Source: CAZIGK01 sp964538615 (GTDB lineage Bacteria > Pseudomonadota > Alphaproteobacteria > Rickettsiales > RI-342). Taken from it: a DNA stretch of 64,000 bases. The notes under the pieces are model-generated. The model was not told where the DNA came from, searched no databases, and worked only from the letters and a program-made list of their open reading frames with translations. This document shows positions 33,668-41,858 of the stretch, one piece after another; within the stretch, counting starts at the first letter, position 1, and the number at the start of each line of letters is the position of its first letter. The stretch lies in the NCBI GenBank assembly GCA_964538615.1, contig CAZIGK010000006.1, positions 1 to 64,000 on the forward strand, in the 5' to 3' direction. The position numbers and the translations under genes are program-made.

Positions 33668-35119
33668 TTACACCAGACGCTCTTTGCTACCGCTTTCGCG
33701 CAATATCGGCAGGTAAACACTAAAGCAGCTTCCCACACCAACCGTACTTTCCACGTGCAAAATACCCCGGTGACGCAGCAGAATATGCTTCACAATCGCC
33801 AGCCCCAATCCGGTGCCGGTGGCCTTGCGGGTCGTTGCATTATTCACCCGGTAGAAACGTTCCGTCAAACGGGGCAGATGCTCTTTGGCAATCCCCTCGC
33901 CCTGATCATGCACCGATATTTTAATGGCAGGCCCACTCAATGTAATTTGCCGATCATGGGGAATACGGCGGGTCAATTCCGCTGTCACCATAATATCCGA
34001 TCCCGCACGGCCATATTTCACGGCATTGCTCATCAGGTTCTGTAACACCTGCATCAGTTCGTTTTCTTCTCCCTGCACCAACGGCAACTGATCCGGTATT
34101 GCCAACTGAATGTTCATTTCGCGCTTATCCGCCTGCCACTCGCAATGTTCGCGTGCATTGCGTATCAACTGCAACACATCCACAATGCCTTCCGGCACAC
34201 TGTTTGCGTTCATTTCAATCTTGGATAAGGACAGCAAATCATTCACCAACTGCGCCATGCGCTGCGCCTGATCGTGCATAATACCCAAAAACTGCTCCTG
34301 TGCTTCCGGGTCATCTTTGGCTGGTCCCTGCAATGTCTCAATAAATCCCACCAGCGATGCTAATGGTGTGCGAATTTCATGGCTGGCATTCGCCACGAAA
34401 TCTGCACGCATCTGCTCGGTACGTTTCAATTCCGTAATATCATGCATGGTGATAATCACCGCAATCCCTCCGGGAGAACTAATCGGAAAATGGTCAATCC
34501 GCGCTCTAAAATACCCCTCAATCGGCGTATTCAGGTAAAACTCCACATCCTTATCCGCCCCTTCCTCATAGGCCTCCCGCACAGCATTTAACAGTGCTTC
34601 ATTATCCGCCACCTGTTCCAGTTTTTTATGGGCAAGACTCTGGCCAAAACATTGCCGTGCGGCGGCGTTGGTGCGCACAATGGTAAACGCACTATCTATC
34701 ATGATGAGGATATCCGGTATGGAATCCACCAGAATCTCCCGCTCATCAATCACCGCTTCCATTTCCTGTTTGCGGCGTTCCCAACTGCGGTGCAGCTTAT
34801 TCACAGCAGAGGGCAAATCCCCAATCAACAACCGTAAATCCGGCATTTCCACCCGCCGATCCTGCGAAAGCCCATCCACATAATCGGTCAACGCCACAAT
34901 GGAAGATAAATAAGGCCGAATCAGAATCGCACAGGCCATTAGCACCAGCACCGCGCCATATAAACCCGGCAAGACTGGCAAATAACCCATCAGCATAAAG
35001 CAGCCCAACATCAACAACGGTGCCGCACCAATATACAACACCGCCTTCAGCAGCATCGGCAGCGGCACAGAACGGCGGTACGGTGAAATCGGTCGGCGGT
35101 CAGGTTGCATGAAAAGCAA
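33668..35119 (-). CDS. phoR: PhoR-like sensor histidine kinase
   Basis: Membrane sensor expected to control a PhoB-type regulator in phosphate starvation. Two N-terminal membrane segments (about residues 22-70), a HAMP-like/linker region, a PAS domain (REILVDSIPDILIMIDSAF), the HisKA box FVANASHEIRTPL, and HATPase boxes NLMSNAVKYG, VHDQGEGIAKEH and GTGLGLAIVKHIL. There is almost no periplasmic loop, as in PhoR. The start TTG 35119 has GGAAG five bases upstream; an ATG three codons later is an alternative. No phoB, pst or phoU gene is in the window, so the partner is inferred. Confidence 0.85.
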   Translation of the reverse strand: MLFMQPDRRPISPYRRSVPLPMLLKAVLYIGAAPLLMLGCFMLMGYLPVLPGLYGAVLVLMACAILIRPYLSSIVALTDYVDGLSQDRRVEMPDLRLLIGDLPSAVNKLHRSWERRKQEMEAVIDEREILVDSIPDILIMIDSAFTIVRTNAAARQCFGQSLAHKKLEQVADNEALLNAVREAYEEGADKDVEFYLNTPIEGYFRARIDHFPISSPGGIAVIITMHDITELKRTEQMRADFVANASHEIRTPLASLVGFIETLQGPAKDDPEAQEQFLGIMHDQAQRMAQLVNDLLSLSKIEMNANSVPEGIVDVLQLIRNAREHCEWQADKREMNIQLAIPDQLPLVQGEENELMQVLQNLMSNAVKYGRAGSDIMVTAELTRRIPHDRQITLSGPAIKISVHDQGEGIAKEHLPRLTERFYRVNNATTRKATGTGLGLAIVKHILLRHRGILHVESTVGVGSCFSVYLPILRESGSKERLV

Positions 35120-35216
35120 TTACTCTTCCATTAGTCCATGCGGGCAGATGCGCTTCACACCTCTACCCACCCTGTTTCCTTGTAGAAGATAAATCTGAAG
35201 AATTGGTCAAGGCATC

Positions 35217-36122
35217 TCACGCCGTCACCATCGTCCCGGCTCCATGGTCGGTAAACAATTCCACCAACAATACATGCGGCAGTCGCCCATCCAGAATATG
35301 CGCAGCCGTCACCCCATGCGCCAGAGCATGCAGGCAGGTTTCCAGCTTGGGAATCATCCCACCGGAAATCGTGCCATTGTGCATCAGCCGCTCCGCGTCC
35401 AGTTGTTTCATACTCCGAATCAACTGCCCTTCCTTGTCCAGCACGCCCGGCACATCGGTCAGCAAATGCAGTTTATGGGCTTTCAGGGCTGCGGCAATCG
35501 CACCTGCGGCGGTATCCGCATTAATATTGTAAGTCTCGCCATCTTTCCCAATGCCAATCGGCGCAATGACAGGAATAATATCACTCTGACGAAACGGCTC
35601 CAACACCTCCGGGTTCACCTGCACCGGCTCCCCGACAAAACCCAAATCCAACACCTGTTCAATATGCGAATCCGGGTCACGCTTGGTTCGGCGCAATTTC
35701 TGTGCCTGCATCAGGTTGCCATCTTTGCCGGAAAGCCCAATCGCCTTGCCTCCCACCGTATTAATGGCACTGACAATGGATTTATTGATCGCACCGGAAA
35801 GCACCATCTCCACCACTTCCACGGTCGCTGCATCCGTCACACGCAGACCATCGACAAATTCGCTCTGAATTTTCAACCGCTCCAGCATTTTCCCAATCTG
35901 CGGCCCACCCCCATGCACCACAATCGGGTGAATACCCACCTGCTTCAACAGCACAATATCACGGGCGAAATGCTGTGCCAGCGTCTCATCTCCCATGGCG
36001 TGCCCACCGTATTTAATCACAATGGTCTTGCCTGCAAACTGCCGCATATAGGGCAAAGCGGCGGTCAGGGTTTCAGCCGTTTGCAAAAACGCCTGCGGCA
36101 AAGGAATGGGAGCAATCTTCAT
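35217..36122 (-). CDS. argB: Acetylglutamate kinase
   Basis: Second step of arginine synthesis, phosphorylating N-acetylglutamate. KYGGHAMGD, VVHGGGPQIG, GLRVTDA, YNINADTAAGAIA and DGRLPHVLLVELFTDHGAGT are the amino-acid kinase motifs. The 301-residue form with an N-terminal helix (AFLQTAETLTAALPYMRQF) matches hexameric, arginine-inhibited enzymes. I choose ATG 36122; a TTG one codon upstream shares the frame. It lies 83 bases downstream of aat in the same direction. Confidence 0.96.
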   Translation of the reverse strand: MKIAPIPLPQAFLQTAETLTAALPYMRQFAGKTIVIKYGGHAMGDETLAQHFARDIVLLKQVGIHPIVVHGGGPQIGKMLERLKIQSEFVDGLRVTDAATVEVVEMVLSGAINKSIVSAINTVGGKAIGLSGKDGNLMQAQKLRRTKRDPDSHIEQVLDLGFVGEPVQVNPEVLEPFRQSDIIPVIAPIGIGKDGETYNINADTAAGAIAAALKAHKLHLLTDVPGVLDKEGQLIRSMKQLDAERLMHNGTISGGMIPKLETCLHALAHGVTAAHILDGRLPHVLLVELFTDHGAGTMVTA

Positions 36123-36205
36123 CAATTAACCCATCAACAGAGGTTACAACATTTCTTCCTCTATACCCCAAGCCACGTCTTGCTGCACCAAAAAGCAACA
36201 GGCCG

Positions 36206-36802
36206 TCAATCAAATACCGGCTCACTCTCCAACGCCCGCATCAGGCGCTGTTCATACTCTTCTGCCGGGATATCCACACAACCAAACTGGCGTAAATGCT
36301 CATTGACATATTGGCAATCTAACAGCGTAAAGCCCCGCTCGTGCAGCCGTTCCACCAGCACCACCAAGGCCACACGGCTCGCGTTAGAGACATAGCTAAA
36401 CATGCTTTCCCCACAAAAAGCCGCTCCCACCTGCACACCGTACAGCCCTCCCACCAATCGTCCATCCCGCCAGCATTCCACACTATGGGCATGCCCCTGA
36501 TGGTGCAGTTGGGTATAAAGCGCCTGAATCCTGTTATTAATCCAGGTGTCTGGTCGTTGTGTACGTTCTTGCGCACAGGCGGCAATCACGTCTGCAAAGG
36601 CACGGTTGACCGTTATGTCAAACGGGCAGTGGCGCATCAGGCGCCGTAACGATCGGGGGATATGAAATGTCTCTAGTGGAATAATCCCCCGCTCTTCCGG
36701 TTTGTACCAATAGAGTTCCGCCTCATGCCGTCCATCCGCCATCGGGAAAAAACCAGCACGATACGCCTGCAACAGCAGCTCTGGCGTCAGTTCTTCCCCC
36801 AT
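36206..36802 (-). CDS. aat: Leucyl/phenylalanyl-tRNA--protein transferase
   Basis: Adds Leu or Phe to N-terminal Lys or Arg of proteins, marking them for ClpS-ClpAP. In 198 residues it has LLQAYRAGFFPMAD, YWYKPEERGIIPLE, the GHAHSVECW element, LVGGLYGVQVGAAFCGESMF and LLDCQYVNEHLRQFG, all family signatures. Eight bases separate it from the upstream phosphodiesterase gene, so it belongs to the aroQ-ugpQ-aat-argB run. Confidence 0.95.
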   Translation of the reverse strand: MGEELTPELLLQAYRAGFFPMADGRHEAELYWYKPEERGIIPLETFHIPRSLRRLMRHCPFDITVNRAFADVIAACAQERTQRPDTWINNRIQALYTQLHHQGHAHSVECWRDGRLVGGLYGVQVGAAFCGESMFSYVSNASRVALVVLVERLHERGFTLLDCQYVNEHLRQFGCVDIPAEEYEQRLMRALESEPVFD

Positions 36803-36810
36803 CTCACAAC

Positions 36811-37509
36811 CTATCCCACTGTCGCGTAGGGGCGCACCCGGTCAGGGTAATTGCTGGTAATACCATCCACTCCCAACCGATAGCATTTCCGTATATGCTC
36901 CGGGTCATCCACCGTCCAGGGGTACACCCGCATGCCGCGACGGTGCGCATCCTGCACCAGTTCCGCACTCAGAAAATGGATATTTGGGTGAATGGAATCC
37001 GCACCGGCAGCAGCAGCATTGGCCGCAAGGTCAAAACATTCCCCCACCAGTACCGCACCGGTACGCACCTGCGGCAACCGGTATTTGCATTCCGATAGGG
37101 TGCGGTGCCAAAAAGAAATGATGCGGTAAGCCTCATGGTCATGGTGCTGCTCTCGCACCATGCGCTGCACCAGCGCACATACCTCCCGCGCTAAATCCGG
37201 CTCTTTCAGTTCAATGCAGGTCGGCAGACGCCCACCAATAGCAAGCAACGCCTCTTCCAGCGTCAAAATAGAAGCACCATTCAATAACGGAATCGTCCGC
37301 AACTCAGTCAAGGTCCGACGGTTCACAAACCCATGCGCCCGCGTAATTCTGTCCAGCCTGTCGTCATGAAACACCACAATCTCACCACTGGCGCAACGGC
37401 GCACATCCAGCTCAATCATATCGCTGCCCAGTGCCATAGCCTCCATAAAGGCGGGTAAACTATTCTCGGTCGTATAGCCGGATGCCCCCCGGTGCGCAAT
37501 CACCAGCAT
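36811..37509 (-). CDS. ugpQ: Glycerophosphodiester phosphodiesterase
   Basis: Splits glycerophosphodiesters to glycerol 3-phosphate and an alcohol. The 232-residue TIM barrel has IAHRGASGYTTENS (His6-Arg7-Gly8), the metal Glu-x-Asp in MIELDVRRC, VVFHDDRLDR, and YPWTVDDPEHI near the end. No signal peptide, so it is the cytoplasmic UgpQ type rather than periplasmic GlpQ. Nine bases separate it from aroQ upstream. Confidence 0.92.
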   Translation of the reverse strand: MLVIAHRGASGYTTENSLPAFMEAMALGSDMIELDVRRCASGEIVVFHDDRLDRITRAHGFVNRRTLTELRTIPLLNGASILTLEEALLAIGGRLPTCIELKEPDLAREVCALVQRMVREQHHDHEAYRIISFWHRTLSECKYRLPQVRTGAVLVGECFDLAANAAAAGADSIHPNIHFLSAELVQDAHRRGMRVYPWTVDDPEHIRKCYRLGVDGITSNYPDRVRPYATVG

Positions 37510-37518
37510 AACAACATC

Positions 37519-37971
37519 CTAATCCCTATCCAACAGGCGGGCAATGGCCTCGACTGCCAATTCATAGCCATGCGCCCCCAAGCCACAAATCATGCCCTTG
37601 GCGACCATAGCCACATAGCTATGCCGCCGAAACTCCTCCCGCGCATGAATATTGGAGAGATGCACCTCCACCAGAGGCATTTCCAGGGCTTTCAGCGCAT
37701 CGTGCAGCGCAATAGAGGTATGGGTATATGCTCCGGCATTCAAAATCACCGCGCAGGCATCGCTGCGCGCTTCATGAATCCAGTCAATCAATTCCCCTTC
37801 ATGGTTGCTCTGCAAAAAACGGGTATCCATCCCAAAATCAGCCGCACGTGCGGCGGTCAGTTCTGCAATATCTTCCAGCGTCTGATAACCATAAATTTCC
37901 GGTTCCCGCTTGCCCAACAGGTTCAGGTTAGGGCCATTGAGAACATAAATACGGTGGCTGTTCAGGCTCAT
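37519..37971 (-). CDS. aroQ: 3-dehydroquinate dehydratase, type II
   Basis: Third step of the shikimate pathway. The 150-residue protein has the type II motifs VLNGPNLNLLGKREPEIYG (with the active-site Tyr), QSNHEGELIDWI, ILNAGAYTHTSIALHDAL and VEVHLSNIHAREEFR (catalytic His). It heads a four-gene run and is divergent from thiS. Confidence 0.97.
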   Translation of the reverse strand: MSLNSHRIYVLNGPNLNLLGKREPEIYGYQTLEDIAELTAARAADFGMDTRFLQSNHEGELIDWIHEARSDACAVILNAGAYTHTSIALHDALKALEMPLVEVHLSNIHAREEFRRHSYVAMVAKGMICGLGAHGYELAVEAIARLLDRD

Positions 37972-38087
37972 GGGCGGGTTCCTTGTGTCGGGTCATCGTT
38001 TCTGCTTAACGCAAAAAGCTTAATAGTCTTTTGCCAATCCCTGTATTTCCCATTATAGACAAACACAGAGATGAAGGATACAGCCCC

Positions 38088-38294
38088 ATGAGCCTACACA
38101 TCACCCTGAACGGAGAAGAACATTCCCTGCCACATCCCATGAGCATCCGTGAGATGCTGGAGTATCTGCAACTCCCTACCAACGGTGTAGCGGTGGAAAA
38201 AAACCGTGCCATCGTTCCCAAATCCCGGCATGGAGACGAACCCGTTGCCGATGGCGACCAGATTGAAATGATTCATTTTGTTGGAGGAGGTTAA
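38088..38294 (+). CDS. thiS: Sulfur carrier protein ThiS
   Basis: A 68-residue ubiquitin-like sulfur carrier for thiazole synthesis. The protein ends in VGGG, giving the C-terminal Gly-Gly that is adenylated and thiocarboxylated, and TLNGEE, LQLPTNGVAVEKNRAIVP and DGDQIEMIHFVGGG are typical. ATG 38088 has GAAGGA about eight bases upstream; the 20th codon of a longer frame, it fits the family start. thiG begins two bases after the stop. No TPP riboswitch elements are recognisable in the 116 bases between aroQ and thiS. Confidence 0.94.
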   Translation: MSLHITLNGEEHSLPHPMSIREMLEYLQLPTNGVAVEKNRAIVPKSRHGDEPVADGDQIEMIHFVGGG

Positions 38295-38295
38295 C

Positions 38296-39105
38296 ATGAC
38301 CACCCATACCCTCATACAGCCCTACCAGCCAGAAGCAGACAGCTTCACCATCGCTGGAAAAACCTACCATTCGCGCCTGCTCATCGGCACGGGTAAATAC
38401 AAAGATTTTGCAGAGAATGCCCGCGCACTGGAAGCCAGCGGCGCGGAGATCATTACCGTGGCGGTACGGCGGGTGAATGTTTCCAACCCAAAGGAACCCC
38501 GCCTACAGGACTACATTGACCCGAAACAATACACTTTCCTACCCAATACCGCTGGTTGCTACACGGCCGAAGATGCGGTGCGCACCCTCAGGCTGGCACG
38601 GGAAGCAGGGGATTGGAATCTGGTCAAGCTGGAGGTCATTGGCGACCCGAAAACCCTCTATCCGGATATGGAACAAACGCTGGCCGCAGCAAAACTCTTG
38701 GTAGCGGACGGCTTTGATGTCATGGCCTACACCACCGATGACCCGATTTTTGCCAAAAAACTGGAAGATGCAGGCTGCTGCGCCATTATGCCGCTGGCTG
38801 CCCCAATCGGTTCGGGCCTGGGCATTCAAAACCCATTGAACATTCAGTTTATTATAGAAAATGCTTCCATTCCGGTTCTGGTGGATGCTGGTGTCGGCAC
38901 CGCATCCGATGCGGCGATTGCCATGGAACTGGGCTGCGAAGCCGTACTAATGAACACCGCCATTGCGGAAGCGCGGGAACCCGTGCGCATGGCCTACGCC
39001 ATGAAACTGGCCATTGAAGCGGGACGGCAGGCGTATCTGGCCGGACGTATGCCACGCCGTGCCTATGCCAGCGCTTCCAGCCCGCTGACGGGACTGGTTG
39101 CCTAA
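38296..39105 (+). CDS. thiG: Thiazole synthase
   Basis: Builds the thiazole phosphate moiety of thiamine from DXP, dehydroglycine and ThiS thiocarboxylate. The 269-residue barrel has RLLIGTGKY, the Schiff-base lysine in LVKLEVIGD, PLAAPIGSGLGIQNP and LVDAGVGTASDAAIAMELG. GGAGGAGG directly upstream of ATG 38296 overlaps the end of thiS, so the two are coupled. A glycine-providing thiO or thiH is not adjacent. Confidence 0.97.
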   Translation: MTTHTLIQPYQPEADSFTIAGKTYHSRLLIGTGKYKDFAENARALEASGAEIITVAVRRVNVSNPKEPRLQDYIDPKQYTFLPNTAGCYTAEDAVRTLRLAREAGDWNLVKLEVIGDPKTLYPDMEQTLAAAKLLVADGFDVMAYTTDDPIFAKKLEDAGCCAIMPLAAPIGSGLGIQNPLNIQFIIENASIPVLVDAGVGTASDAAIAMELGCEAVLMNTAIAEAREPVRMAYAMKLAIEAGRQAYLAGRMPRRAYASASSPLTGLVA

Positions 39106-39107
39106 AC

Positions 39108-40631
39108 ATGTCGCAACTGCACCCGAAAGATGTTTCACGTGAAACATTGTCAGCCCATGACATGAGCCGCACCCGCGCATGGGGTTGGCTATTGCTCAGC
39201 CTGCTGGCTATTCTGGGGGAGAGAGTGCATTATCTCTTTACCTCCGGCTTTGGATTATATGCGGATGAAGCGCAATACTGGTCATGGGCACAGGCGATGG
39301 AGTGGGGCTTTTATTCCAAGCCTCCGGCAGTAGCGGCAGGTATCTGGTTCACCACTCACCTGTGTGGCGATGGGGAAGCATGCGTGCGCCTGAGCGCGCC
39401 ACTGGTACACGGCCTGACTGCCGTGTTTCTGTTTCTGGCGGCATTACGGCTTACGCGACCGGCACAAGCGTTGCTGGCGGCATTGCTGTATCTGACATTA
39501 CCGGCGGTCTGGCTGTCGTCCGCTCTCATTTCAACGGATGTCTTTTTGCTCTGCGCGTGGGGGCTGGGGTTATGGTGTTTTATCGCGGCCCTACAAACGG
39601 GTGGCGTCCGTTGGTGGCTCGGTTGCGGCTTAGCCCTTGGCTTAGGATTGCTGAGTAAGTACACCATGATTCTGTTTCTGGCTTCTGCTTTCTGGTGGAT
39701 GCTGTGGCACGCAGAAGGGCGAGCGCAATTACGCCGCCCCTGGCCATGGCTGGCCGCTTGTCTGGGCTTTGCCTTGTTTCTACCCAATCTGTATTGGAAT
39801 GCCCAACATGACTGGGTGAGTTTTGCCCACACGCAGGAAATTGCGAAACTGGATGGCGCATTGGGCAGCCTGAAACACATGGGGGAGTTTCTGGCCGCGC
39901 AACTGGCCGTGTTTGGCCCGTTATTATTTCCTCTGCTGTTGCTGATGTTTGCCCGCTGGCGTGGACTATCACAGCCCGTGCGGTTGCTGCTGACGTTTGT
40001 CTGGCCGATGCTGTTGGCCATTACCTTGCAGAGCTTTTTAAGCCGTGCCCATGCCAACTGGGCGGCGGCTGTTTATGTGCCTGCCAGTCTAGCTGTGGTG
40101 CTTTGGGCATGGGAAGGCAAAACAAGGCGGCAAACGCTGGTTATGTTGTCACTGCTCCTGCATGTTGCAGTGGGAATAGGTTATCACCATTACCACCGCC
40201 TGTTGGATGGCTTGAGCATTGAAATCACGAAAAAGCGGGATCCGTTTGTGCGGTTATATGGCGGTAGGGAACTGGGCGAATATCTCCTGCATGTGCAGGC
40301 GAGCCACCCGCAAAGCCACCTGCTGGCGGATGAACGCAAAATAGCCGCCACCCTGCTGTATTACACCCGTGGTAGCGGCGTGCAGGTGCAAAAATGGAAT
40401 TACGATACAGTGATGGATGACCATTACGAACTGACACGCACCCCCACCGTAGCGGATGAAGGTGCAAATTATATACTGGTGCAGACCTACCCCATCCGTG
40501 CGGAGCTGGCGGCGCATTTTTCACAGGTCACCCCGCTGGCACCCTGGGAGTATCGCCTCGCCTCCGATGCCAGTGTGACCTATTATTTCTATCATCTGCA
40601 AGGGTACAGGCCGCATGCTGTGGCGCAGTAA
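39108..40631 (+). CDS. ArnT-like glycosyltransferase family 39 membrane protein
   Basis: A 507-residue polytopic membrane protein with the GT39/ArnT look: LYADEAQYWSWAQAMEWG with the catalytic Asp-Glu in the first periplasmic loop, YSKPPAVAAGIW, and SALISTDVFLL. Such enzymes transfer a sugar from a polyprenyl phosphate to lipid A or protein. The PAP2 phosphatase gene overlaps its end by 17 bases, which supports a role in lipid A or lipid-carrier chemistry. If translation starts at ATG 39108, two bases after thiG, codons 8-13 (DVSRET) lie on a parS site; the next in-frame ATG, 39162, would leave parS outside the gene. Neither has a clear ribosome site. Confidence 0.82.
   Translation: MSQLHPKDVSRETLSAHDMSRTRAWGWLLLSLLAILGERVHYLFTSGFGLYADEAQYWSWAQAMEWGFYSKPPAVAAGIWFTTHLCGDGEACVRLSAPLVHGLTAVFLFLAALRLTRPAQALLAALLYLTLPAVWLSSALISTDVFLLCAWGLGLWCFIAALQTGGVRWWLGCGLALGLGLLSKYTMILFLASAFWWMLWHAEGRAQLRRPWPWLAACLGFALFLPNLYWNAQHDWVSFAHTQEIAKLDGALGSLKHMGEFLAAQLAVFGPLLFPLLLLMFARWRGLSQPVRLLLTFVWPMLLAITLQSFLSRAHANWAAAVYVPASLAVVLWAWEGKTRRQTLVMLSLLLHVAVGIGYHHYHRLLDGLSIEITKKRDPFVRLYGGRELGEYLLHVQASHPQSHLLADERKIAATLLYYTRGSGVQVQKWNYDTVMDDHYELTRTPTVADEGANYILVQTYPIRAELAAHFSQVTPLAPWEYRLASDASVTYYFYHLQGYRPHAVAQ
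39131..39146. other. parS: parS centromere site (ParB-binding 16-mer)
   Basis: TGTTTCACGTGAAACA is an exact match to the bacterial chromosomal parS consensus, a perfect 16-base palindrome. ParB loads here and spreads; in alphaproteobacteria it tethers the origin region to the PopZ pole matrix. It is the only exact copy I saw in the window. Its presence suggests the window is near the replication origin. popZ lies 21 kb away. Confidence 0.88.
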
Positions 40632-41277
40632 GCATATTCGTTTAGGCGGGTTGTTGTTAGGACTGGTCAGCGTCGTGTTTTTGCTCTGGCCGGAGATGGA
40701 TCTTTGGGTATCGCAGGCATTGGTGGATGCGGTTACCGGACGTTTTACCCCGAAGCACATGCAACCATGGTATAGCCTGTACCGTGCAGTGCCGTGGGTG
40801 ATTGGTATGGTGAGTCTGGGCAGTGTCCTCCTCTGGCTGGCGGGGCGTTGGCAGGGACGTGTGCTGCTGGGCATGGAAGGCCGCGTGGTGTGGTTTTTAC
40901 TGCTGGGTCTGGCCATTGGCCCCGGAATACTGGTCAACGCTCTGTTGAAAGAGCATTGGGGACGGGCACGCCCCAGCCAGATTGTGGAGTTTGGAGGACA
41001 TGCGCATTTTTCCGCCCCGTGGGTGATGGCGCAGGAATGTGCTGGCAATTGTTCCTTTGCCTCTGGCCATGCTGCCGGCGCATTTTTTCTGCTCGGTCTG
41101 GGGTTCGCCTTTCGGAAACGCTGGCTTTATGCGCTGGGTGTTGGCTGGGGCATGCTGATTGGTTATGTGCGCATGGTACAGGGGGGGCATTTTTTCAGTG
41201 ATGTGCTGATTGCCGGATTATTGGTGTATCTGGTCTTTGCCTGCCTGAGCGAGTGGCTACTGCGCGCTGAGCGATGA
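40615..41277 (+). CDS. PAP2-family membrane phosphatase
   Basis: A 220-residue inner-membrane phosphatase with about six hydrophobic segments. The three-part active site is complete: LLKEHWGRARPSQI (KxxxxxxRP), SFASGHAAGAF (SGH) and YVRMVQGGHFFSDVL (RxxxxxHxxxD). Homologues dephosphorylate lipid A (LpxE/LpxF), undecaprenyl pyrophosphate or phosphatidate. AAGGG precedes the ATG, and the gene overlaps the GT39 gene by 17 bases. The exact substrate is unknown; the neighbour favours lipid A or lipid-linked sugars. Confidence 0.85.
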   Translation: MLWRSKHIRLGGLLLGLVSVVFLLWPEMDLWVSQALVDAVTGRFTPKHMQPWYSLYRAVPWVIGMVSLGSVLLWLAGRWQGRVLLGMEGRVVWFLLLGLAIGPGILVNALLKEHWGRARPSQIVEFGGHAHFSAPWVMAQECAGNCSFASGHAAGAFFLLGLGFAFRKRWLYALGVGWGMLIGYVRMVQGGHFFSDVLIAGLLVYLVFACLSEWLLRAER

Positions 41278-41289
41278 GATGGTTTTTGG

Positions 41290-41405
41290 GTAGCGCAAGG
41301 GACAAAAACGTCGCAAGCAGTCCGCTGCCTTTGAGCCGAACGCAGTGCGAGGGGCTTTGGCCCTGACGCGGAATGAGGCTGGCAAACCGAGTGGAACCAG
41401 AGGCA
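41290..41405 (-). repeat. Composite intergenic repeat, copy 5 (inverted)
   Basis: Read on the minus strand: GGTTCCACTCGGTTTGCC, AGCCTCATTCCGCGTCAGGG, CACTGCGTTCGGCTCAAAGG and TTTTTGTCCCTTGCGCTACC. The middle matches copy 1 (ACTGCGTTCGGCTCAAAG) and the first part matches copy 3 (AGCCTCATTCCGCGTC). No ATGCCTGC hairpin is attached. Confidence 0.78.
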
Positions 41406-41422
41406 GGAGAAGCATGGCTCAC

Positions 41423-41456
41423 AAAAAAACCCTCCGGCACTGGCCAGAGGGTTTTT
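41423..41456 (-). terminator. Intrinsic terminator, bidirectional
   Basis: AAAAAACCCTC and GAGGGTTTTT form a stem with an inner GGC/GGCC pairing, giving T-runs on both strands. It ends the OprI-like lipoprotein transcript on the minus strand, 26 bases after its stop, and may also stop read-through from the PAP2 gene. Confidence 0.85.
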
Positions 41457-41481
41457 GACATGTCAGCGTATCGCAAGCAAC

Positions 41482-41793
41482 TTACTTGTATTGAGACTTG
41501 CGGAACATGCGGTCAGAACGCTCAGATGCAGCGTTGGCTTTTTCCAGAGCTTCAGAGGCTTTGCCATAAGCAGCGTCCGCTTTTGCAGCAGCTTCATCGG
41601 CTGCTTTGCGGGCGTCCATGACAGCAGCTTCCGCACGGCTGGCGGATTCAGCAGCCTGACGGGCATTTTTATTGGCAGATTCAGCGGTTGCGCGAACATC
41701 AGACAGCAGAGCGCGGTCTTCTTCGCTCAGGCCTGCGCAGGCGCTTAGTAACAAAACCGCTGGAACAGCGGCCAGAAAGGTCTTACGGATCAT
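41482..41793 (-). CDS. OprI/Lpp-like alanine-zipper murein lipoprotein
   Basis: A 103-residue outer-membrane lipoprotein. Lipobox LLLSAC gives Cys19 as the lipidated residue. The rest is an Ala-rich coiled coil (AESANKNARQAAESASRAEAA, then KAADEAAAKADAAYGKASEAL) of the kind seen in Pseudomonas OprI and E. coli Lpp, and it ends in a C-terminal Lys (FRKSQYK), the residue that an L,D-transpeptidase attaches to peptidoglycan in Lpp. GAGGAG precedes ATG 41793. It has its own promoter and terminator, as expected for an abundant protein. The transpeptidase at 12076 could be a partner; that is inference. Confidence 0.85.
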   Translation of the reverse strand: MIRKTFLAAVPAVLLLSACAGLSEEDRALLSDVRATAESANKNARQAAESASRAEAAVMDARKAADEAAAKADAAYGKASEALEKANAASERSDRMFRKSQYK

Positions 41794-41828
41794 GAAACTC
41801 TCCTCAGAAAATGGGGCATGCATAGCGG

Positions 41829-41858
41829 TATAGAATGGAATAATGCAAGGAATGTCAA
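41829..41858 (-). promoter_or_regulatory. Promoter of the OprI-like lipoprotein
   Basis: On the minus strand a perfect -35 TTGACA (41853-41858) is followed after 18 bases by TCTATA (41829-41834), or after 20 bases by TATACC. The -10 match is modest, the -35 is exact, and it lies 36 bases above the start codon of a gene likely to be strongly expressed. Confidence 0.6.

Noticed and set aside
35244..36395. Plus-strand frame of 383 codons opposite argB and aat
   Set aside because: Both genes beneath have full family motifs; this frame is their shadow.
37972..38087. Possible TPP riboswitch before thiS-thiG
   Set aside because: The conserved CUGAGA and related THI-box elements are not present in this 116-base gap.
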